Shown piece by piece: positions 28,486 through 36,993 of a DNA stretch of 62,463 bases. The stretch's first letter is position 1. Every line of letters begins with the position of its first letter. The stretch comes from an uncultured Verrucomicrobiota bacterium (GTDB taxonomy: Bacteria > Verrucomicrobiota > Verrucomicrobiia > Opitutales > UBA9783): positions 1 through 62,463 of the forward strand of contig CAMHMO010000007.1 in assembly GCA_946186275.1 (NCBI GenBank). Direction: 5' to 3'. A program made the position numbers and the translations under genes. Under the pieces are notes generated by a model. The model ran no database searches. It was not told the origin of the DNA and worked only from the letters and a program-made list of their open reading frames with translations.

Positions 28486-29415
28486 TCACGGATTGGCCAA
28501 CATCTCGAATCGGGTTTTATCGTTTGTCAATCGATTTTTTGTACCGATGCGATATGTCCCGACACGAAATGCCGATAACCCTACGGGATCGTCCGTAAAA
28601 CGTTCATTTTCCATATCGTACAAAACATTAAATCCGAGCCACAATTCCGTCTCCTGCCGATACATCAGAGAAAACAGCACCGTCGACGAAGCATTTCCGT
28701 CCGACCACGGATAACAAAAAACATATACGGTTGAGCGGAAAAATTTTGTCTGATCGTAAAACGCACGAACCGTGGCATCGCCCAAAAGTTTTCTCATAAA
28801 AACCTCGCTCGCCAACGTCTTGAAAACTTCCGACAGTTTCGGATACCATTCGTCTTTCCAGCAACCGTTCTTTTTTCGAACGGCGAAATCACGGCGATAT
28901 TTCCCGCATTGCATCAGTTCGTCAATATCCTCCGATTTTTGAACGGTCAGACCGTCGATTTTGATCAAAAAATCACCGTCGGCGAAATACCGGTGCAACC
29001 AACAGCGCTCATCACCGGCAATGTGCAAAAGATTTGCGTTTTCTTTTCCTTCTTCGTCTCTCTCCTCTGGTGAAAAAAAGTCTTTCTCCGACAAAGAAAT
29101 ATCCGAAAGCGTAATATCCGACAATGTGGTATTTAAAAACGGAACATCCGATACCGCAGTATTCGGCAATGCAATGAGGTTTCTTTCTTCGCCGACCAAT
29201 TTTCTCGGATCGGGTTGCCCCGAAATCCGATTCTTTTTCGCCTCTTCCAGAACCTCATAAAATAAACGTTTAAAGCGGGCACCGCCGTTACCTTCGTTAC
29301 CGACAAGATGCGCAAGGATTGTCTTCGGAGGCGGATAACCGCCGTACATGAAACCGTCTGCAATACACCATCCGAACATTGCAAGAAGAACCGACAAACA
29401 ATGGCAAATTTTCAT
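28486..29415 (-). CDS. Putative secreted protein, paralogue A
   Basis: 309 residues from the ATG at 29415 (MKICHCLSVLLAMFGWCIADG), a clear signal peptide. No known family is recognised. It aligns with the next gene upstream (29478-30395) along most of its length: YPPPKTILAHLVGNEG with YPSAKDVLRQLCGKKG; FKRLFYEVLEEA with FKQAFGTVLKEA; KIDGLTVQKSEDIDELM with KLNGTKISKADQIRAAV; LASEVFMRKLLGDATVRAFY with LLSERFAENLLGKKAVYALY; and WLGFNVLYDMENERFTDDPV with MIGFHFWYNVEKDPVDLQ. The middle part SDVPFLNTTLSDITLSDISLSEKD contains a short TLSD/SLSD repeat. It follows 62 bases after the paralogue and is probably in the same operon. The location between two glycogen genes may be incidental. Confidence 0.65.
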   Translation of the reverse strand: MKICHCLSVLLAMFGWCIADGFMYGGYPPPKTILAHLVGNEGNGGARFKRLFYEVLEEAKKNRISGQPDPRKLVGEERNLIALPNTAVSDVPFLNTTLSDITLSDISLSEKDFFSPEERDEEGKENANLLHIAGDERCWLHRYFADGDFLIKIDGLTVQKSEDIDELMQCGKYRRDFAVRKKNGCWKDEWYPKLSEVFKTLASEVFMRKLLGDATVRAFYDQTKFFRSTVYVFCYPWSDGNASSTVLFSLMYRQETELWLGFNVLYDMENERFTDDPVGLSAFRVGTYRIGTKNRLTNDKTRFEMLANP

Positions 29416-29477
29416 ACGTTTCCCAAAAAAATTTCCCTCACAACCCATACCGTTCGTCCCGATCGCCGTTGCGCGCT

Positions 29478-30395
29478 TTACTTTCTTCCGCGTTTCTTCC
29501 TGTGTTTCTTTTTACCGATTTTCGGGTTATCCTTTTCGTCTTCCGCCGCCTCGGGATAAAAATCAATCACACCGCTCTCCGTCGGGTTTTCCAACGCCGA
29601 AAGCAACTGTTTGTTCGTCAAACCGAACGTATGCGAACGGATTTGATAATCATTAATCCAGAAGCAACTCACCTCAACCGAACACGGAACACTGTTTTTT
29701 CTGACCCGATCCCATACTTTCATCGCAAAGCAATCCTTTTGGAGATCGACGGGATCTTTTTCGACGTTGTACCAAAAATGGAATCCGATCATAAACACCT
29801 GCCCCGATTGGTGCTGTTGCGAATACAAAATTCGGAACCAAAACACCCTCGGCTTTTCGTCATACGTATAACGATCGAAATTCACGCTGAAAGAAGAATA
29901 CGGTTTCTCTTTGCAATATCCGTAAAGCGCATAAACCGCCTTTTTCCCGAGAAGGTTTTCCGCAAAACGCTCGCTGAGAAGCGTTCGGCAAACTTTTGTA
30001 AGATTTTCGAGACCCTCTTTCGAAAGCGACAAATTCTCTTTTTCAACCGCCGCCCGAATTTGATCCGCTTTTGAAATTTTTGTTCCGTTGAGCTTCCAAG
30101 AAAATTCTCCCCAAATGCTGTCTGTTCTTTGCAAAACCGACGTTCCGAAAGGATCCAAATCCTTATCAAAGGCGATAATCAGTCCCTGTTTTTCTCCGAG
30201 GATCGGAAAATTTTCAAATCCGCCCTGCAACGCTTCTTTCAGAACCGTCCCAAACGCCTGTTTAAAGGTCGAATCCAACCCCTTTTTGCCGCACAATTGT
30301 CGCAACACATCCTTTGCAGACGGATAAGCGCCGTACGATACGTTGCATATCGATGCTAAACCGAGACAGCCCAAAAAACAGAAACATTTACCCAT
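29478..30395 (-). CDS. Putative secreted protein, paralogue B
   Basis: 305 residues with an N-terminal signal peptide (MGKCFCFLGCLGLASICNVSYG, probable cleavage after SYG). It is homologous to the downstream gene at 28486-29415, as listed there, and the pair clearly arose by tandem duplication. The C-terminus ends in a highly basic tail, KIGKKKHRKKRGRK, absent from paralogue A. Aromatic residues are frequent (FWYNVEKD, VFWFRILYSQQ), as in beta-rich exported proteins. Neither lipobox nor membrane anchor is obvious. The gene is divergent from glgP with 157 bases between. I do not recognise the family; it could be lineage-specific. Confidence 0.65.
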   Translation of the reverse strand: MGKCFCFLGCLGLASICNVSYGAYPSAKDVLRQLCGKKGLDSTFKQAFGTVLKEALQGGFENFPILGEKQGLIIAFDKDLDPFGTSVLQRTDSIWGEFSWKLNGTKISKADQIRAAVEKENLSLSKEGLENLTKVCRTLLSERFAENLLGKKAVYALYGYCKEKPYSSFSVNFDRYTYDEKPRVFWFRILYSQQHQSGQVFMIGFHFWYNVEKDPVDLQKDCFAMKVWDRVRKNSVPCSVEVSCFWINDYQIRSHTFGLTNKQLLSALENPTESGVIDFYPEAAEDEKDNPKIGKKKHRKKRGRK

Positions 30396-30552
30396 ACGGC
30401 TTCACGCTATGTGTAATTTTTTCCAATGTAAAGAAAAATTTCCTGTTTGCACTGCTCACGTTTAAAATATCACCGAGATCGGTTGCGAAACATGTCATTT
30501 CTTATTAAAATAGGTATGTACTTACGCAATTTCATTTGAACGTTACATATCC

Positions 30553-33045
30553 ATGAAACCATCCGCGAACAACCGCCATTCCGTTTCTCAAAAGCCGTCA
30601 TCGTCGGAACCGCCGCTGTCACAGGCTTCTTTAAAAGAGGCGATCGTCCGTCACCTGCATCAAACGGTGGCGCGAAACGAAGCGGACGCGCGACCTCACG
30701 ACTGGTGGCTCGCGACGTGTTATGCCGTTCGCGACCATCTGTTGCAACGGATGACCGAAAGCCAGGAAGAACAGGTGCAACGGGACGACAAACGCGTCTA
30801 TTATTTTTCGCTCGAATACCTCATGGGGCGTCTGTTACAGACGAACCTCGATAACCTGGCGATCGAAGTACCGTTGGCGGCGGCGTTAAAGGAACTCGGG
30901 CAGAATTACGAAAAACTGCGTTGCGAAGAAGACGACCCGGGGCTCGGGAACGGCGGTTTGGGACGTTTGGCGGCGTGCTTCATGGATTCGCTGGCGACGC
31001 TGGACATTCCGGCGATCGGTTACGGAATTTTGTACGAATTCGGTCTGTTCAGGCAGGCAATTGTGAACAACAGACAGGAAGAAATGCCCGACAACTGGCT
31101 GCGTTTCGGCAATCCGTGGTGTCTGATGCGTACCAGCCGCACGCAAACGATACACTTCGGCGGACGCATCGAAACCGTTTGTACCGACCGCGGCGACACG
31201 GCGGTGCGTTGGGTCGACACCCAAAGCCTCGTCGGAGTACCGTGGGACGTTCCCGTTGCCGGTTACCGCGGACAAACCGTCAACTTCCTGCGTTTATGGC
31301 AAGCACGCGCTTCGGAGGAATTTAACTTCAAGAAATTCGACGAAGGCGGCTACATTGAAGCAGTTCGCGACAAAACGTACGGCGAAACGGTTTCAAAAAT
31401 CCTCTATCCCAACGATAAGCTGGAAGACGGGAAAAAGTTGCGCCTGTTGCAACAATACTTCTTTGCCTCCTGTTCGCTGCAGGATATTCTGCGCCGTTAC
31501 CAGGCATCCCATAAAACGTGGGACGAATTTCCGAAAAAAGTTGTTATTCAGCTCAACGACACGCATCCGTCGATTGCCGTTCCGGAACTGATGCGCCTGC
31601 TCATCGACGAAGAAGGTTTCGCCTGGAAAGGCGCCTGGAAGCTGTGTCGTTCCGTTTTCGCCTACACCAACCATACGCTGTTGCCGGAAGCCCTCGAAAA
31701 ATGGAGCGTTCCGTTAATGCGGTTGCTGTTGCCGCGCCATTTGCAGCTCATCTACGAAATCAACGATTGGTTTCTGAGGAATGAAGTCGAAAAACAATGG
31801 CCGGGCGACGATGGCAAAAAGCGCGAATTATCGCTCATCGAAGAAGGCGATCCGCAATACATCCGCATGGCATACCTGGCGATTGTCGGCAGTTTTTCCG
31901 TGAACGGCGTCGCCGAACTGCACACGCGACTCCTTCGACAACGGCTGTTCCCGGGTTTCGATACCCTTCATCCGAACAAATTCAACAACAAAACCAACGG
32001 CATTACCCCGCGCCGCTGGCTGCACATCGCCAATCCGCACCTGTCGAATTTAATTACGGAAGCCCTCGGCAACGAGCAATGGGTGAAAGATTTGGAACAA
32101 CTGCAGGGCTTGGAAAAATTTGCGGAAGACGATGCGTTTTTGGAACGTTACCGCGCGGTCAAACAGGCCAATAAAGCGGATTTCGCCCGTTGGTTATGCG
32201 AAAAATTCAAATTTCCCGTCGATCCGAACGCGCTGTTCGACGTTCAAGTGAAGCGCATCCACGAATACAAACGGCAACATTTAAAGTTACTGCACTGCCT
32301 GAAGTTGTATTTCGACCTGTTGCACGGCAACGCGTCGGATGCTCCGAAACGCGTCGTATTGATTGCCGGGAAAGCGGCGCCGGGATATTTGTTCGCGAAG
32401 GAAATCATCCACGCGATCAACGTCGTTGCGCAACGCGTCAATAACGACCAACGGCTGAACGGGAAACTGCAAATCTTTTTCCTGCCCGACTACAATGTTT
32501 CGCTCGCCGAACGCATCATTCCGACCGCCGATCTGTCGGAGCAGATTTCCACCGCCGGCAAGGAAGCGTCCGGCACCGGCAACATGAAGCTCGGTCTCAA
32601 CGGCGCCTGCACCATCGGTACGCTCGACGGCGCCAACGTCGAAATGCTGGAACACGTCGGAGCCGAAAACATTTTCATCTTCGGTCACACCGTCGAAGAA
32701 TTGGAAGACCTGCAACAAGACGGCTATCACCCGTACGATGTGTACAACACCGATCCCGAATTGAAGTGCCTGCTCGACTGGATGGCAGCGGACTGTTTTG
32801 AAGACAACGGTCGTTATCCGTTACGCGCCGTCCGCAATTCACTGCTCGACGGCGGCGATCCGTTCTTTGTCCTGGCGGATTTCCGCGCCTATTGCGACAC
32901 ACAGCAGTTATGCGAACGTTTGTATCGACAGCCGCGTGTTTGGACACAAAAGGCACTGTTCAATACCGCGCGCCTCGGGTATTTTTCGAGCGATAGGACG
33001 ATAAGGGAGTATGTAAGGGATGTGTGGGGGGAGGGGACTAAGTAA
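30553..33045 (+). CDS. glgP: Glycogen/alpha-glucan phosphorylase
   Basis: 830 residues, standard length. It degrades glycogen from non-reducing ends to glucose-1-phosphate with pyridoxal phosphate as cofactor. YYFSLEYLMGRLLQTNLDNL, GNGGLGRLAACFMDSLATL, GYGILYEFGLFRQ and VIQLNDTHPSIAVPELMRLLID are family blocks. The cofactor lysine is in EASGTGNMKLGLNGACTIGTLDGAN (K679). RIHEYKRQ and NKTNGITPRRWL are also in place. With glgB it gives glycogen turnover; glgA and glgC are outside the window. A strong terminator starts 28 bases after the stop. Confidence 0.97.
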   Translation: MKPSANNRHSVSQKPSSSEPPLSQASLKEAIVRHLHQTVARNEADARPHDWWLATCYAVRDHLLQRMTESQEEQVQRDDKRVYYFSLEYLMGRLLQTNLDNLAIEVPLAAALKELGQNYEKLRCEEDDPGLGNGGLGRLAACFMDSLATLDIPAIGYGILYEFGLFRQAIVNNRQEEMPDNWLRFGNPWCLMRTSRTQTIHFGGRIETVCTDRGDTAVRWVDTQSLVGVPWDVPVAGYRGQTVNFLRLWQARASEEFNFKKFDEGGYIEAVRDKTYGETVSKILYPNDKLEDGKKLRLLQQYFFASCSLQDILRRYQASHKTWDEFPKKVVIQLNDTHPSIAVPELMRLLIDEEGFAWKGAWKLCRSVFAYTNHTLLPEALEKWSVPLMRLLLPRHLQLIYEINDWFLRNEVEKQWPGDDGKKRELSLIEEGDPQYIRMAYLAIVGSFSVNGVAELHTRLLRQRLFPGFDTLHPNKFNNKTNGITPRRWLHIANPHLSNLITEALGNEQWVKDLEQLQGLEKFAEDDAFLERYRAVKQANKADFARWLCEKFKFPVDPNALFDVQVKRIHEYKRQHLKLLHCLKLYFDLLHGNASDAPKRVVLIAGKAAPGYLFAKEIIHAINVVAQRVNNDQRLNGKLQIFFLPDYNVSLAERIIPTADLSEQISTAGKEASGTGNMKLGLNGACTIGTLDGANVEMLEHVGAENIFIFGHTVEELEDLQQDGYHPYDVYNTDPELKCLLDWMAADCFEDNGRYPLRAVRNSLLDGGDPFFVLADFRAYCDTQQLCERLYRQPRVWTQKALFNTARLGYFSSDRTIREYVRDVWGEGTK

Positions 33046-33072
33046 AAATTTGAAGCTTTGAAAAAAGGTTGC

Positions 33073-33104
33073 GCAATCGACTGCAGGGCAGATTGCTTTT
33101 TTTT
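33073..33104 (+). terminator. Rho-independent terminator of glgP
   Basis: GCAAT (33073-33077) pairs with ATTGC (33092-33096) and inner CTGC (33081-33084) with GCAG (33088-33091), followed directly by eight T residues. The stem is interrupted by a 3-base bulge on the 5' side. Confidence 0.82.
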
Positions 33105-33190
33105 GCTGTTCTATAGAATTGTTTTCTTGGCAACCGCTTCACAGCGAGAAAAATTGGAACCGATCCGTCAAGATTGTTTGAGAAGGAACC

Positions 33191-33307
33191 ATGGAGGAAA
33201 GGGAAAACCTCGCCATCCTTCACAAATGCAGTAGAATCTTCCCTGGAACGACGGCTCGTCTTCTCAAAGACGACCATTTGTCCACAATCGTTGCAATCTC
33301 ACAATGA
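33191..33307 (+). CDS. Candidate 38-residue ORF coupled to the histidine kinase
   Basis: A short frame, MEERENLAILHKCSRIFP through LSTIVAISQ, starts with ATG at 33191 behind an AGAAGGA ribosome site at 33181-33187. Its TGA stop overlaps the kinase ATG as ATGA. The ribosome site fits this start, whereas the kinase itself has none, suggesting that kinase translation is coupled to this small frame. No family resemblance. It could be a leader peptide or an artefact of a wrongly placed kinase start. Confidence 0.4.
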   Translation: MEERENLAILHKCSRIFPGTTARLLKDDHLSTIVAISQ

Positions 33308-34830
33308 AGTCCAGCGCCCGCAACAAACAACTCCACCGTCAAACACCGCTACCCGATAGAAACGCTCGCTCATCGGCTTTATCATCCCTAAATCGCGAAC
33401 GAAAACGCCTGCGTGCTATTTTTCATCTGTTGCACGAAGCCGTTTTGTTGGTTGATGCAAAAGGAAAAATCTCATTTTACAACCGCACGGCTCAACAACT
33501 GCTGGCGTTACCGAAAACAGCCAAACGTATACCGCACCTGTGGCACTGGATACCGACACTGAAAAGTTTTTTTACACAACCCGATCTTAAAGCACGTCCT
33601 GGTATATTGATAACGGAAACCGAACTAATCTATCCCGAAAAACGCTTTGTCCGATTGCGTCTGCAACCGTTTTCGGAAGTTAACGATAAATCTGTGTTTA
33701 TTGTGTTGCTTCAAGATATCACGCAGGAACGAACGCAATCCGAAGAGCAACTTTCTCAGGACTGCCTTGATTCCGTTACGCAACTTGCCTCCGAACTCGC
33801 TCACGAACTCGGGAACCCGCTCAATGCCATCGGTATTCATCTGCAGCTGGTTCAACGCGCGCTGAAAAGTCTTTTTTCGACAGCCGATGTCACTACACAT
33901 GCCGAAAAACAAACACACGGAACGGCGGGAACAACCACAATATCGCCGATAACGACGCTCTCTGGTTTGAAAAATACCGCAAAGACTGTGCCCTCGAATT
34001 ATCCTGTTTTGCCTGTTTGTCCCGCACAAACCGCCGAAACAAACACTATTTCAACAACAAAACAACTTACGACAACATCGGAAATTTTCGGCACCGCTAT
34101 CGTTCCAATCGCAACGACAGCTATTGTTCCGATACTCGAACAACAATCCCCCTTACAACATTTTCCATCCCCTCAGACAGCGGCACTTTTCCAAAAACTT
34201 TGGCAATCGCTGTCCATATGTCAGTCGGAAGTACAACGATTGGATGCACTGGTACAACAGTTTTTGAAATCCGTTCGTCCGCAGTCCTTGGAGTTGAAAC
34301 GAGACAGTATTCTTCAGCCGTTGAAGAAAGTTCTGGCGGTACTGAAACCGCAACTGGATGATGCGCATATTACAGTCAAACTCCGTATCTCCAATCCTCT
34401 TTCTTCCGTTTTTATGGATGCCGATCGTCTGCATCAGGCATTCTTTAATGTGCTGAAAAATGCACGCGAAGCCATCGGAGCCAACGGGAGAATCGCTATT
34501 TCCTGCGAACAAGACGAACGGTACCTGATACTTTCGTTTGCCGATTCCGGCGGCGGATTTCCAGAAACGCAGGCAATACAACCATTTTCCGCGACAAATA
34601 CCACCCAAAAACCGAACGGTCACGGCATCGGTATGCTCATTGTGCAACGAATCATGCGCGAACACAACGGGTTCGTTGAAATCCAAACCAAAGCCTCAGT
34701 CGGCTCCGTTGTTTCTTTAAAATTCCCGCTCCCGGAACCGATGATGCGAAAGATTGAGACAGAACGGTCGGGAACGGTCGAAAAAAGAGGGAAGACAAAA
34801 AATCACAAAGATCGCAAGCAGGAAAGATAA
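33304..34830 (+). CDS. PAS-containing sensor histidine kinase (NtrB-like) with insertion in the DHp domain
   Basis: 508 residues, no membrane segment, so a soluble sensor. A PAS domain spans about 38-145 (LLHEAVLLVDAKGKISFYNRTAQQLL). The phospho-acceptor helix is ASELAHELGNPLNAIGIHLQLV with H167. The catalytic domain has the N box NVLKNAREAI, G1 DSGGGF and G2 NGHGIGMLIVQRIM. Between the two DHp helices, about 95 residues rich in Thr, Ser and Pro (roughly 193-290) are inserted, which would enlarge the hairpin turn of the four-helix bundle. This H-box and domain order resemble NtrB/AtoS-type kinases, which often control sigma-54 activators. No response regulator is adjacent. moxR starts 120 bases downstream. 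Confidence 0.85.
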   Translation: MKSSARNKQLHRQTPLPDRNARSSALSSLNRERKRLRAIFHLLHEAVLLVDAKGKISFYNRTAQQLLALPKTAKRIPHLWHWIPTLKSFFTQPDLKARPGILITETELIYPEKRFVRLRLQPFSEVNDKSVFIVLLQDITQERTQSEEQLSQDCLDSVTQLASELAHELGNPLNAIGIHLQLVQRALKSLFSTADVTTHAEKQTHGTAGTTTISPITTLSGLKNTAKTVPSNYPVLPVCPAQTAETNTISTTKQLTTTSEIFGTAIVPIATTAIVPILEQQSPLQHFPSPQTAALFQKLWQSLSICQSEVQRLDALVQQFLKSVRPQSLELKRDSILQPLKKVLAVLKPQLDDAHITVKLRISNPLSSVFMDADRLHQAFFNVLKNAREAIGANGRIAISCEQDERYLILSFADSGGGFPETQAIQPFSATNTTQKPNGHGIGMLIVQRIMREHNGFVEIQTKASVGSVVSLKFPLPEPMMRKIETERSGTVEKRGKTKNHKDRKQER

Positions 34831-34949
34831 TTCTCCGCATATATCCGCCTGCGTCATTCCACATAGTCCGAAAATGATCGTTCCATATCAAAATCCCCTT
34901 GCCCTTTTACCCCAAAATCCACTAAAATGACGAAGGGTACATTTTGTCT

Positions 34950-35951
34950 ATGGCACAAACATCTCAGATCTCTTTAAGCGAGCTCAACGAACAAATTCAG
35001 GCGAAAACCGCCTGGATTGAAGCGCTTCGCACGGAAATCGGCAAGGTCTATATCGGGAACAAACAGGTGGTTGACATGCTACTGGCCGGATTACTCGGGG
35101 ACGGGCACATATTGCTGGAAGGGTTGCCGGGGTTGGCGAAAACGCTCGTCATCAAGACGTTCGGGCAGATTTTTCAACTGCAATTTCAACGCATTCAGTT
35201 CACGCCCGATTTGTTGCCGTCCGACATTATCGGAACCATCATCTATAACCCGAACAAGGGAGAATTTACGACTAAAAAAGGTCCGATTTTCACCAATCTG
35301 CTGCTGGCGGACGAAATCAACCGTGCGCCGTCCAAGGTACAAGCGGCATTGCTGGAAGGCATGCAGGAGCGGCAGGTGACGCTGGGTGAAAACACCTATG
35401 CGCTCGAAAAGCCGTTTTTGGTGTTGGCGACACAAAACCCGATCGAACAGGAAGGTACCTACACATTGCCGGAAGCGCAGTTGGATCGTTTCATGATCAA
35501 GTTGAAAGTCACGTATTCCTCGTGGGAAGAGGAGCGGAAAATTTTGGAAATCAAGACCACGTTGCAGACGAAGGAGGAGGCAAAACCGCTGTTGTCGCCG
35601 AAAGAAATTTTCGAAAGCCGCACCTGCATCGATAAAATCTACGTGGACGGCAAGATTAAGGATTACATCGTGGATCTTATATACGCCACGCGCACGCCGG
35701 AACGTTATCATCTGCCGATAAAGAGCATGTTGCGGTTCGGCGCATCGCCGCGTGCCACGATTGCACTGACCATCGGCGCGAAAGTATGGGCGTTCCTCAA
35801 CCGCCGCGGGTATGTCATTCCGCAGGACGTAAAGGCGATGGCATTGCCGATTTTGACGCACCGCATCGGCTTGTCGTACGAGGCGGAAGCGGAGGAAACG
35901 ACCGCCGAACAAATTATCGAAAAAATCCTTGAAACGGTTCCGGTTCCCTGA
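34950..35951 (+). CDS. moxR: MoxR-family AAA+ ATPase
   Basis: 333 residues from the ATG at 34950; a TTG two codons earlier is also open. MoxR ATPases are chaperone-like AAA+ proteins that act with von Willebrand factor A proteins encoded beside them. Walker A is GLPGLAKT near 57-64, preceded by HILLEGLPG; Walker B is LLLADEINRAPSKVQAALLEGMQERQVT near 117; sensor 1 is VLATQNPIEQEGTYTLPEAQLDRFM. The lid domain contains YHLPIKSMLRFGASPRATIAL, typical GASPRA. Its stop overlaps the start of the DUF58 gene by one base. It begins the moxR-DUF58-DUF4381-batABCDE-murJ unit. Confidence 0.93.
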   Translation: MAQTSQISLSELNEQIQAKTAWIEALRTEIGKVYIGNKQVVDMLLAGLLGDGHILLEGLPGLAKTLVIKTFGQIFQLQFQRIQFTPDLLPSDIIGTIIYNPNKGEFTTKKGPIFTNLLLADEINRAPSKVQAALLEGMQERQVTLGENTYALEKPFLVLATQNPIEQEGTYTLPEAQLDRFMIKLKVTYSSWEEERKILEIKTTLQTKEEAKPLLSPKEIFESRTCIDKIYVDGKIKDYIVDLIYATRTPERYHLPIKSMLRFGASPRATIALTIGAKVWAFLNRRGYVIPQDVKAMALPILTHRIGLSYEAEAEETTAEQIIEKILETVPVP

Positions 35952-36847
35952 TGCTCGACGAAGCAAAAGTTCGCGCGGTTCTGCAAAAGGTTCGCGCCAT
36001 TGAAGTTCGCACCCGCAAGGTGATGAACGAGGGCATTTCCGGCTCCTGGCGCAGCCATTTCAAGGGGCGCGGCATGAATTTCGAAGAACTGCGCGATTAC
36101 ACGCCAGGCGATGAAATTCGAACCATCGACTGGAATTCCACCGCCAAACTCAACCGTCCCGTCGTCAAGGTGTTCCGCGAAGATCGGGAGCTGGTTTTTA
36201 TTCTGGTGCTGGACGTCAGTGCTTCCGACGAATGCGGTTCCGTCGGGCAGTCAAAGCGCGAATTTGCGTCCGAAATCGCCAGCGTTTTGGCACTTTCGGC
36301 GCTGAAAAATAACGATAAGGTCGGTCTGTTTTTGTTTTCGGATCAAATCGAAAAATTTATCCAGCCGCAGAAGGGACAGGCACAACTGTTGGCGGTCGTT
36401 CGCGAAGCCTTGTTTTTCAAGCCGCAACATACGCAAACCGATTTGGTCGGCTGTCTGAAATCCCTGCAACAGATGCTGAAAAAAAAGGCAATCATCTGCT
36501 TTTTGTCGGATTTTCTGCCGACACGAACGGTTGACGCGAATGAATTGATGAAAACACTCGGCAATCTTTATCATCGCCACGATGTGATGTGCATCCGCAT
36601 CGCCGATCCGCGCGAAAGGGAATTGCCGAACGTGGGTTTCGTTGCTCTGACCGATGCCGAAACGGGCGAAACCGCCTATGTGGATACTCGCGCGGCTTCC
36701 GTTCGTAAAGCCTATACCGACGAACGCAACCGCTACTGGGAAAATTTTCAAAACGCCTGCAAACATCACGGCATTGGGGTCTTAACATTGACCAACGGGC
36801 AACCGTACATGCAACAACTGCGGACATTTTTCGTACAGCGCCGCTAG
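35951..36847 (+). CDS. DUF58 domain protein
   Basis: 298 residues. The DUF58 signature is GRGMNFEELRDYTPGDEIRTIDWNSTAKLNRPVVKVFREDREL near 38-80. This is followed by a von Willebrand A-like segment with VLDVSAS in place of the metal-binding DxSxS, ALSALKNNDKVGLFLFSDQ, and LKSLQQMLKKKAIICFLSDFLP. Such proteins accompany MoxR and Bat proteins in many Gram-negatives; their role is thought to be in assembly or activation of envelope proteins but is not firmly established. Start and moxR stop overlap as TGATG. Confidence 0.9.
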   Translation: MLDEAKVRAVLQKVRAIEVRTRKVMNEGISGSWRSHFKGRGMNFEELRDYTPGDEIRTIDWNSTAKLNRPVVKVFREDRELVFILVLDVSASDECGSVGQSKREFASEIASVLALSALKNNDKVGLFLFSDQIEKFIQPQKGQAQLLAVVREALFFKPQHTQTDLVGCLKSLQQMLKKKAIICFLSDFLPTRTVDANELMKTLGNLYHRHDVMCIRIADPRERELPNVGFVALTDAETGETAYVDTRAASVRKAYTDERNRYWENFQNACKHHGIGVLTLTNGQPYMQQLRTFFVQRR

Positions 36848-36858
36848 GGAATAAAGAG

Positions 36859-36993
36859 ATGAAAATGCACAAAGACAGCTTTCGACACCCGAATTTTTCG
36901 GCGGTTGCGATGGCTGTTTGTGCGTCCCGAAACAATGCGCGTTTGTATCCGTTTTACACGGATGTCGACGGCGGAAAGGAGGCGGAATTTTAA
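36859..36993 (+). CDS. Candidate 44-residue ORF coupled to the DUF4381-like gene
   Basis: Frame MKMHKDSFRHPNFSAVAM to GGKEAEF begins 11 bases after the DUF58 stop and ends in TAA overlapping the next ATG by one base (TAATG). Purine-rich AAAGAG directly precedes the start but is too close for a good ribosome site. It fills the only sizeable gap between DUF58 and its downstream partner. No family match. Coding status uncertain. Confidence 0.3.
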   Translation: MKMHKDSFRHPNFSAVAMAVCASRNNARLYPFYTDVDGGKEAEF

